DNA from: Gemmatimonadota bacterium
Lineage (GTDB): Bacteria > Gemmatimonadota > Gemmatimonadetes > Longimicrobiales > Gaopeijiaceae
Reading direction: 5' to 3'
DNA: 64,000 bases
NCBI GenBank assembly: GCA_029262115.1
Contig: JAJCZZ010000090.1
Location: 85,547-149,546 of the forward strand
Of the stretch, positions 34,511 through 41,495 are shown one piece after another. Each line of letters opens with the position of its first letter. Position 1 is the first letter of the stretch. The position numbers and the translations under genes were made by a program. The notes beneath the pieces are model-generated. The model did not search any database. It was not told the origin of the DNA and was given only the letters and a program-made list of their open reading frames with translations.

Positions 34511-35131
34511 TCAGCCCGCCGGCGGGCCTGCCGGATTGGCTTCGCAGCCGACGGTCTGCACCGTATACGTGGCCCCCGTCACGAGCCAGCCGTCAGCGGT
34601 GCGATACAGCGTGAAGGCGTCCGTGCCGCAGTGGCTGAACGCTCCGTCGCGGTGGAAGTCATACGGAGCGAACAGTGTGGCGACATCTCCGGCCACTTGC
34701 ACGCTCGGGCTCCACATCCGTTCCAGGAGCGCTCCTGAGGTGGGCAGCCGGTCGAGGTGTTCCTCGGCGGTGAACGTCGACGTGACCGGCCGGCCCTCCG
34801 CCGTCCGGACGCTGTAGAAGCGGGCCCCTTCGGCCATGATGGCTCGGGAGCGAGGCACGTCGGCCGCCTCCATCGCATCGAAGAACTCCTGAACGGCGGC
34901 GACCACCGCTTCGGCGTCGACACCGCGCGCGCCGTCGGCGCTCCTCACGCCCTCGAGGTTCGGCGCGCCATCCACCGTGGCGAAATCGTCCGGGGTCGGG
35001 GGCGTCCCGCCATCGGCGGAACATGCGACAAGCGAGAGGAGAAGGAGGAGCACCCCCGCCACCGTCGTCAGGCCCTTCGCATTCCCAATAGTCGTCGGAC
35101 GCTTCGCACCCGCAGCCGTCGTCGGGCCCAT
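34511..35131 (-). CDS. NTF2/SnoaL-like lipoprotein
   Basis: 206 residues from the ATG at 35131 preceded by AGGAG. The lipoprotein signal ends LLLLLSLVAC. Residues about 75-200 look like an NTF2/SnoaL fold: DAEAVVAAVQEFFDAMEAAD, then RSRAIMAEGARFYSV, then HLDRLPTSGALLERM and TDAFTLYRTADGWLVTGATY. Such folds bind small ligands or have enzyme activity; here the role is unknown. It lies 17 bp downstream of the TPR gene and is likely co-transcribed with it. Confidence 0.72.
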   Translation of the reverse strand: MGPTTAAGAKRPTTIGNAKGLTTVAGVLLLLLSLVACSADGGTPPTPDDFATVDGAPNLEGVRSADGARGVDAEAVVAAVQEFFDAMEAADVPRSRAIMAEGARFYSVRTAEGRPVTSTFTAEEHLDRLPTSGALLERMWSPSVQVAGDVATLFAPYDFHRDGAFSHCGTDAFTLYRTADGWLVTGATYTVQTVGCEANPAGPPAG

Positions 35132-35148
35132 CTCGCTCCTACCCATCA

Positions 35149-36756
35149 TCAGTAGCGGGACGACTGGATCCAGTGATCCGCCCGCCCCCATGCCCGCTCG
35201 AACTGAGCGTGGACGGCATCCGCGTCGCCGGTCCGGCCCTGCGCCCGAAGCGCCTCTTCAAGCCCGTATAGCGACCAGCCGTTGTTGGGATGGTCCTCCA
35301 GCGAGGCCCGGTACACCTCCTCGGCAGTCTGCCATCGCTCGTCTTCGAGGAGGATCGCTCCCAGCCAATGCCGCGCGGTGAAGTTGAGGGGTTCGGGCTC
35401 GTCGTAGCGGAGGCCGTCCTCCGTTTCGACTGCGCGTTCCAGCACGGCGATCGCCTCCGTCAGGTGTCCGTCCGCCCGCAGCAATTCCGCCTCAAGGATG
35501 CCGCCGACCACTCCCATCAACTGCTCGTTCGAGTGGCCGCGGAACTGGCCTTCCTCACGACCGACCGCCCGGACCTTCTCGAGGTACGCCCGCGCCAGAA
35601 TGGCATCGCCTGAACGGAGATACGCATACCCTTTCGCGAAGTCCCAGAGTCCCTGAAACGTCGGGCTTTCCGGGGGATTCTCGAGCGCCAGGATCTCATC
35701 GAACCGACCGAAGCGCAGGAGCGTCAGGGCGTGGTAGAACTGCCCGCCGTCCTGAACCTTTCCGTAGTCCTTACCGGCCTGTATCGCGATCCCGCCCTGG
35801 CCGTCGTATGAGGCGGCGAACAGCAACATGTGGAGGTTGTGCGACGGATAGATCGCGAAGCCCTTCCCTTCCTTGGCCTTCAGATCGGAGTGCCACGCCG
35901 CCACGTTCGCGCGGACGGCGTCGCCCCACCGGCCGATCCGGTTGTAGGTGTGCGACGGCATGTGCTGGATGTGACTGGCTCCGGGAATAGACTGCCCCAA
36001 GTAGGCGGCGCAGTCTTCCGCCTTGCCGGGGTCCTGCGTTGGTTCGGTCGCGTGTACGTAGAGGTGACACGCACCGGGGTGGGTCACGTCCAGCGCGAGC
36101 GTGTGCTCCAGGACCTGATGGATACGCTGCACCTCGGGCTTGTGTATGTCCCAACGCCCGCGGCGAGGCTCGAGGAGCATGAGGGATTCGCCGTACAGGA
36201 AGCCGACCTCGAGGTCGTTCGGGTAGCGCTCGAAAACGTCGGCCATGGCCTCCGCGTACCGCTCGTCCAACTCAAGGCGGCGATCCCGGTCGTGCTCGGG
36301 CTCGTACCGACGTGCCATCGCCTCGATCATCGCGTGTTCCGAGGGAGATACCGGGTTCCGCTCTGCCACCGCGCGCGCCCGCTCGATCGCGAAGTGGGCT
36401 CGGGGTGCGTCGTCGGGCCCCATCGGACCGTTGAGGTACGGTCCCCACGCCCAGGCCTCTCCGAACCAGCACATGGCACAGGTCGGATCGAGCCGAGCCG
36501 CCTCGTGGAAGGAGCGGGCCGCGGATTCCGGGGCGAACGCGTAGAGTAGCTGCATCCCTTGGTCGAAGTACTGCTGCGCCCGTGCCACAGCGCTCGCTGC
36601 CCGGGAAAACGGGCCGAGCGCCTCGTGCGTGATGGGCATGGGTTCCGAGAACGTGACCGGATACGCCGGTTCAGCTTGTGCCGCGGCCGACACAGGGAGG
36701 AGCGTCGACAGAAGAGGGAGCGTCGACAGCAGGGCGAGTCGGGTGATACTGCGCAT
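35149..36756 (-). CDS. Secreted TPR protein
   Basis: 535 residues with a signal peptide (RLALLSTLPLLSTLLPVSAAAQ). TPR-type helical pairs run through the protein, such as AARSFHEAARLDPTCAMCWF, AIAVLERAVETEDGLRYDEP and AEEVYRASLEDHPNNGWSLY. A conserved central segment (GACHLYVHATEPTQDPGKAE, then SHIQHMPSHTYNRIGRWGDA) is shared by a recurring family of secreted TPR proteins I recall from environmental bacteria. The protein is probably a periplasmic scaffold. Its partner is unknown. Confidence 0.82.
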   Translation of the reverse strand: MRSITRLALLSTLPLLSTLLPVSAAAQAEPAYPVTFSEPMPITHEALGPFSRAASAVARAQQYFDQGMQLLYAFAPESAARSFHEAARLDPTCAMCWFGEAWAWGPYLNGPMGPDDAPRAHFAIERARAVAERNPVSPSEHAMIEAMARRYEPEHDRDRRLELDERYAEAMADVFERYPNDLEVGFLYGESLMLLEPRRGRWDIHKPEVQRIHQVLEHTLALDVTHPGACHLYVHATEPTQDPGKAEDCAAYLGQSIPGASHIQHMPSHTYNRIGRWGDAVRANVAAWHSDLKAKEGKGFAIYPSHNLHMLLFAASYDGQGGIAIQAGKDYGKVQDGGQFYHALTLLRFGRFDEILALENPPESPTFQGLWDFAKGYAYLRSGDAILARAYLEKVRAVGREEGQFRGHSNEQLMGVVGGILEAELLRADGHLTEAIAVLERAVETEDGLRYDEPEPLNFTARHWLGAILLEDERWQTAEEVYRASLEDHPNNGWSLYGLEEALRAQGRTGDADAVHAQFERAWGRADHWIQSSRY

Positions 36757-36871
36757 GGGATCTCCGGAGAACTCGTGTACGGACGACGACCGTCCTGGTC
36801 CACCGAAGCGGCCGCCGCCCGGAAAGTGAAGTACGTGGGGGGGAGTGTCCAGCCGGACGAAGGTCCGCTGC

Positions 36872-38950
36872 CTACTCCGTCGACGCCTCGTCCGACCCCG
36901 GCAGGATCTTCAGCCGGCTCTCCGCGAGGGACCCTTGGTCCGCGTCCCGAACGAGTTCGGTGCGAGGTCGAGAGGGGAGCTTCGCCTCGCGCCCCAGGAG
37001 TACGGTCATGGTCGTGCCCCGACCCACGGTGCTGACCGGGACGATCCGATACCCGAGCACGTCGCACAGCGCCTGGGTGATGGCGAGTCCCAGGCCGGCT
37101 CCGTCATGCGTGCGTGTGCTCGTCGGATCGACCTGCGTAAACGGTCGAAAGATCTGTTCCAACTTGTGCTCGGGGATGCCGGGTCCGTCGTCCGTGATCT
37201 CGATGGCGGTCGGAACGCCGCCTTCGTGATGCACCGTGACCGTCACCTGCCCCCTGGACGTGAAGCGGACGGCATTGCCCACGAGGTTGAGGAGGATCTG
37301 CTTCAGGCGAACCCGGTCGGTCGAGAGCGGCGCCAGCCTGGAGGGAACCAGGGCAGTCAGGCGCGTCTGCCGCGAAACCGCCTGAGGGCCAAGCTCTGCC
37401 AGAACACCACTGACCAGGCTTTCGACCTGCACGTTCGTGAATTCGAGCCGGAACTGCCCCGCCTCGATACTCGAAACGTCGAGAAGATCCTCCACCAGAT
37501 CGTGAAGGTGGATACCGGACGAATGGATGCGCTCCAGTAGATCCCGGTTCTTCGGTTCGAGCACACCGGCCGTGCGTTTCAGCAGCACCTTTGAGAATCC
37601 GATGACCGAGTTCAGGGGGGTGCGCAGTTCATGGCTCATGGTGGCCAGGAAGCGGGTCTTGGCGTCGTTGGCGTGGCGCGCGCGTTCCGTCATGTCCGCG
37701 TAGGCGGCCGTGCGTTCGATCACCTGGAGTTCCAGCGCCCCCCGCAGATCCTCGAGGTCCCTGTGCACCCGGCTGAACCGACTGGCGAGAACGAATGCCA
37801 TACTCAGGAGGACGGCTGTGAACCCCGCGTATGGGAGCCAGCTCGGAAGAGGCGCCCCTCCCACCCGGACGAATTCCCCAACTTCGGCGAGCACCAGTGC
37901 GATGGCTCCGACAGCGATGGCGCGGGCGTCGCTCCCACCGCGGCGCAGTTCGAGCACCACGAGGCCGACCGCCAGGAGAAGCCCGGGAACGAGCCACACG
38001 AGACGAGCCTTCGACGAAGCGATAACCAAGGATATGGGCGCCGCGGCCACGAAGAGCACGAGCAGGCCGTGGCTCATGATGTACGCCGCTACCGACTGGC
38101 GTATCGGACGATCGAAGGCTTCGAAAAGGAAGAGAAGGAGGAACGCCGTCGCGACGTGTCCCGAGGCATCGTTGAGCCGCAGCGCCACGGCGAAGTCTGG
38201 GAGGTACGGCGCGAGCCATGGGCTGAGCGCAAGCGCGTTGACCGCGAAGGCGCCAGAGCCGATGCCGAACCACACGTATGGGCGCTCCCGCCGGATCGTG
38301 TAGAGGAGGAGTTGGTACACGCCGAGTAGCCCCGCGATCAACCCGAACGCGAGGAGTGGGACGGTATCGACGCGACTTCGTAGCGATGTGATCTCGTGGG
38401 CGGAACGCAGTGACTGTTCATCACCCAGGAGAATCCCACCGATCATGGGACCTGAACCGGTCAGGTCTCCGGCCCACACGGCCGGTTGCACCCGAAGGAC
38501 CAGATCGACCCTTCCGTCGGTAGCTGAGGCCTGGGAGACCGGGAAGAGCGCCGGGGACGGAACGGGAGTGCCCCCGCCATCGTCGTAGAACGCGCCGATC
38601 CGAACCCCATCGGCGAACACCTCGTAGCGCCCGTACCGGAGGGATCCGATGAGGACTGCGGCCTGACCGTCGATCAGGCTCGGAGGCAACTGGACACTCT
38701 TCCGGAACCAGGCGATCTCGCCCGAGGCGGAGCCGCCCACGGCTTTCCAGTCGTCGGTCAGGTTGCCGGGAGCCCACCGGGCCTGCCCGCCCAGAGCCCC
38801 GGCCGTCGTTTCGCTGGAAGACGTACGAAGCACCTGCCAGTCGGCGGAGACGTCCACAGGAGCGGTCTGGGCCAGTGAAGCCGAGGCGGTGGTCGCAGTG
38901 ACCCACGCGCACACGACCCACGCGCACACGAGGAGGGGGAGGGTCCTCAA
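36872..38950 (-). CDS. Sensor histidine kinase with 7TM-DISM-like sensor
   Basis: 692 residues. The signal-like N-terminus is followed by a beta-rich extracellular domain (about 30-190; GEIAWFRKSVQLPPSLIDG, then GRYEVFADGVRIG) and then seven hydrophobic segments (about 200-400), the layout of 7TMR-DISM sensors. A coiled linker (FSRVHRDLEDLRGALELQVI) precedes the kinase core: H-box FLATMSHELRTPLNSVIGFS, N-box LLNLVGNAVRFTSRG, ITDDGPGIPEHK and DGAGLGLAITQ. No receiver domain is attached and no response regulator is adjacent, so it is an orphan kinase in this window. The DISM extracellular domain may bind a carbohydrate or other small ligand. Confidence 0.88.
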   Translation of the reverse strand: MRTLPLLVCAWVVCAWVTATTASASLAQTAPVDVSADWQVLRTSSSETTAGALGGQARWAPGNLTDDWKAVGGSASGEIAWFRKSVQLPPSLIDGQAAVLIGSLRYGRYEVFADGVRIGAFYDDGGGTPVPSPALFPVSQASATDGRVDLVLRVQPAVWAGDLTGSGPMIGGILLGDEQSLRSAHEITSLRSRVDTVPLLAFGLIAGLLGVYQLLLYTIRRERPYVWFGIGSGAFAVNALALSPWLAPYLPDFAVALRLNDASGHVATAFLLLFLFEAFDRPIRQSVAAYIMSHGLLVLFVAAAPISLVIASSKARLVWLVPGLLLAVGLVVLELRRGGSDARAIAVGAIALVLAEVGEFVRVGGAPLPSWLPYAGFTAVLLSMAFVLASRFSRVHRDLEDLRGALELQVIERTAAYADMTERARHANDAKTRFLATMSHELRTPLNSVIGFSKVLLKRTAGVLEPKNRDLLERIHSSGIHLHDLVEDLLDVSSIEAGQFRLEFTNVQVESLVSGVLAELGPQAVSRQTRLTALVPSRLAPLSTDRVRLKQILLNLVGNAVRFTSRGQVTVTVHHEGGVPTAIEITDDGPGIPEHKLEQIFRPFTQVDPTSTRTHDGAGLGLAITQALCDVLGYRIVPVSTVGRGTTMTVLLGREAKLPSRPRTELVRDADQGSLAESRLKILPGSDEASTE

Positions 38951-39124
38951 ACGTCAGTCCTAGCGGGAAGCTGTTGGGGGCCACAGTCCGTCCGGCCCTC
39001 CGTCCGCGCAAGGTCCGCGCAGGTAAGGAGAACGGCCGCTGCGTGCTGGCAGAGTGGCCGCTCCCGCCCCAGGTTGCGAGCGGCTCGGTCGATCCAACGT
39101 CCTGAACGCCCCTGCGGAGGTTCT

Positions 39125-40396
39125 GTGCACCCACTCGATTCGCCATCCCACGGGATTTCCAGACGCGCCTGGCTGACGACGGCGAGCGGGCTCGTCGCCG
39201 CCGGACTCGTCAGGGGTCAAGGCGATGCCGTGAAGCTCGCGGCCGCGACACCGGAGCCCCTGCAGCAGGCTGCAGCGCCCAACGAAATTCCCGGGCGGTT
39301 GGTATCCGAACTGGGCTCGCGTGCGCCGGCGGAGCGGCCCCGGCGGCTCGTCCGGGCTCAGGCGCTGTCGAGTTCGTCGAGGACGCCGCTCCAGGATCTT
39401 CACGGGATCATCACACCGGCGGATCTCCACTTCGAGCGCCACCACGCGGGGATTCCCGATATCGGGGCCGACGAGCACGAACTGTTGATCCACGGGATGG
39501 TGGACCGACCCATCACGCTGTCCGTTGCCGATTTGAAGCGGTTCCCGGCGGTCAGTCGCATCTGCTTCATCGAGTGCTCCGGCAATGGAGGGGCCGGGTA
39601 CTCGGATGGCGACCTGCCCTCGGAGATCACGCCGCAGGCCCTCGACGGCCTGCTGTCGACGAGCGAGTGGACCGGCGTGCCATTGAGTACGCTGCTCCGT
39701 GAGGTCGGAGTACGAGACGGGGCGTCCTGGCTGCTGGCAGAGGGCGGCGACGCGGCGATGCTCGCACGGAGCGTTCCGATCGAGAAGGCGATGGACGACG
39801 CCCTCATCGTATACGCGCAGAATGGGGAGGCTATCCGCCCTGAGCAGGGATACCCCGTCCGGCTGTTGTTGCCGGGCTGGGAGGGGAACGCCCAGGTGAA
39901 GTGGTTGCGGCGGATAGAGGTCACCGATCGGCCCACCCACACGAGGGAGGAGACGTCGCGGTATACCGACCCACTCGCGGATGGTACGGCCCGTCAGTTC
40001 TCGTTCGTGATGGATGCCAAGTCATTGATCACCTTTCCAGCGTATCCGTATTCGCTGCCTGAGCGGGGGTGGTGGGAAGTGAGCGGGTTGGCGTGGAGCG
40101 GACGTGGACGGATCACGCGGGTGGAGGTCAGCACCGACACGGGGCGGTCGTGGGTCGACGCGGAGATCCAGAGTCCCGTGCTGTCGAAATGCACCGTGAG
40201 GTTCCGCCATCTGTGGAATTGGGACGGGCGGGAAACCGTGCTGATGTCGAGGGCGACCGACGAGACGGGGTACGTGCAGCCGACGCTCGAGCGGTTGCTG
40301 GCGGCGCGGGGGGCTCGGACGTCGTACCACTGGAATAACGTGCGGGCGTGGCGCGTTCTCAGGGATGGGTCGGTCTCGTTTGGGTTGGTGTTGTGA
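39125..40396 (+). CDS. soxC: SoxC-like molybdenum sulfite/thiosulfate dehydrogenase subunit
   Basis: 423 residues from a GTG at 39125 with a clear GGAGG 5 bp upstream. A Tat-type signal (SRRAWLTTASGLVAAGLV) is present. The molybdenum-cofactor domain has LHGIITPADLHFERHHAGIP, the Cys ligand in CFIECSGNGG, and EWTGVPLSTLLREVG. The C-terminal Ig-like domain has GRGRITRVEVSTDTGRSWVDA. SoxCD oxidises sulfur-bound intermediates in the periplasm and passes electrons to cytochrome c. The next gene encodes the cytochrome partner. SoxXAYZB genes are not visible in this window. Confidence 0.88.
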   Translation: MHPLDSPSHGISRRAWLTTASGLVAAGLVRGQGDAVKLAAATPEPLQQAAAPNEIPGRLVSELGSRAPAERPRRLVRAQALSSSSRTPLQDLHGIITPADLHFERHHAGIPDIGADEHELLIHGMVDRPITLSVADLKRFPAVSRICFIECSGNGGAGYSDGDLPSEITPQALDGLLSTSEWTGVPLSTLLREVGVRDGASWLLAEGGDAAMLARSVPIEKAMDDALIVYAQNGEAIRPEQGYPVRLLLPGWEGNAQVKWLRRIEVTDRPTHTREETSRYTDPLADGTARQFSFVMDAKSLITFPAYPYSLPERGWWEVSGLAWSGRGRITRVEVSTDTGRSWVDAEIQSPVLSKCTVRFRHLWNWDGRETVLMSRATDETGYVQPTLERLLAARGARTSYHWNNVRAWRVLRDGSVSFGLVL

Positions 40397-40761
40397 TGTG
40401 TTTTTGTGGGTTTCCGTCGGGCGGGGTGGGGTTCTGTCCTCGCTGCTCGCCTGAATCGGGGGTGGGGTTGGGCTGCGGTGGTCCGGAGGATCTCGAGGCC
40501 GGGGGTCGAAGCCGTGGCTGCGCCGGCGATGGGGCGTTGCCCCACGCGGACTACGCCACTCGGTCGCGGGCGACGGCTCGCGCTGTGGCAGAACCCCGCC
40601 CCGCCCGACGGGTGGACGGGAGGCCAACCCGAACGAGAGCCGTGGGGCGCGGGCCGTTGGGTTTGGGGCGGGTGGTGGGTTGGTGGGGGCTTCTTGGGAG
40701 GTTGCGCGCCTTCGGCGGCGCCAGGCGGGAGATCCGGGGCGTGCTCTTGCGTCTTGGGAGG
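40397..40761. other. soxC-soxD intergenic region, about 365 bp
   Basis: This region is very GC-rich and G-biased and contains the inverted-repeat element above, then the start of the 60-bp tandem repeats from about 40681. No gene is supported. It is unusually long for a soxCD pair, which are normally adjacent. Confidence 0.5.
40414..40611. repeat. 23-bp inverted repeats bounding a 198-bp non-coding element
   Basis: Arms at 40414-40436 and 40589-40611 are inverted repeats with 22 of 23 bases matching, separated by 152 bp. Inside is a small perfect hairpin (TGGGGC-GTT-GCCCCA, 40530-40544). The frame crossing it is Gly/Arg-rich and not protein-like. The element could be a MITE-like insertion or a secondary structure between soxC and soxD. 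Confidence 0.55.
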
Positions 40762-40840
40762 ATGCGCGCCTTCGGCGGCGCCGGGCGGGAGATCCGGGGC
40801 GGGTCTTTGCGTCTTGGGAAGAGGCTGGCCTTCGGCGGCA
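40681..40840 (+). repeat. 60-bp tandem repeats at the soxD start
   Basis: Two nearly complete copies (40681-40740 and 40741-40800) and a partial third (40801-40840) share CTTGGGAGG, GCGCGCCTTCGGCGGCGCC and GGCGGGAGATCCGGGGC. Each copy carries a ribosome-binding-site-like G-run followed by TTG (copy 1), ATG (copy 2) or CTG (copy 3), so the start of soxD has been multiplied in frame. Confidence 0.8.
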
Positions 40841-41436
40841 CGGCCGGTGTCGTCGTCGCGGTGACCTTGGGGGCCTGTGGGGGTGAGGGTGAGGATCGTC
40901 ATTCGGTGGGTGCTGACCCTGTGGAGTCGGCGGAGGAGTACGAGTTACCGGCGGGAGCGCCGGGGAGGTTCGGGTTCGGGAGTGAGGCGAGTGAGGAGCG
41001 GGTTGCGGCTTGGGATATCGATGTGCGGCCGGATGGGGTGGGGCTGCCGGCGGGAGGGGGGACGGCGGTCGAGGGGAGGCGGGTGTACTTCGCCAATTGT
41101 GTGGCGTGTCACGGGGCGACCGGGACGGAAGGGCCGAACGACCGGTTGGTGGGGGGAGCGTGGCCGGAGGGGAGATTTCCGGAGGGGCGGACCGTTGGGA
41201 GCTACTGGCCGTACGCGACGACCGTCTTCGACTACGTGCGTCGGGCAATGCCGCAGGATCGGCCGGGGGTGCTCACGTCGAATGAGACGTACGCGGTCGT
41301 TGCGTGGATTCTGGCTGAGAACGGGATCATCGAGCCTGATGAGCAGATGGATGCTACGACGCTGCCGGCCGTCGAGATGCCGGCGCGCGACCGCTTCGTG
41401 ACGGATGATCGGACCGGGGGCGAGACGATTCGCTGA
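40762..41436 (+). CDS. soxD: SoxD-like cytochrome c lipoprotein
   Basis: About 224 residues if the ATG at 40762 is used; TTG 40807 is an equally reasonable start because the ATG lies inside tandem repeats. The signal ends in a lipobox (VVVAVTLGAC). The cytochrome has NCVACHGATGTEGP (haem-binding CxxCH), RLVGGAWPEG, TVGSYWPYATTVFDYVRRAM and the SoxD-type ending MDATTLPAVEMPARDRF. It would accept electrons from SoxC. The haem site and partner are intact. Sulfur oxidation in this organism is inferred from this pair only. Confidence 0.85.
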   Translation: MRAFGGAGREIRGGSLRLGKRLAFGGTAGVVVAVTLGACGGEGEDRHSVGADPVESAEEYELPAGAPGRFGFGSEASEERVAAWDIDVRPDGVGLPAGGGTAVEGRRVYFANCVACHGATGTEGPNDRLVGGAWPEGRFPEGRTVGSYWPYATTVFDYVRRAMPQDRPGVLTSNETYAVVAWILAENGIIEPDEQMDATTLPAVEMPARDRFVTDDRTGGETIR

Positions 41437-41495
41437 GAGGGGTCGCCGGGCTGGGCGACGAGGAGGTTCGCTGGGCTTGGACGCTCCGGGGCCGT

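Noticed and set aside
40022..41248. 408-residue minus-strand frame opposite soxC/soxD
   Set aside because: Pro/Arg/Ser-rich with no family similarity; arises from the codon bias of the genuine plus-strand genes and the G-rich repeats.
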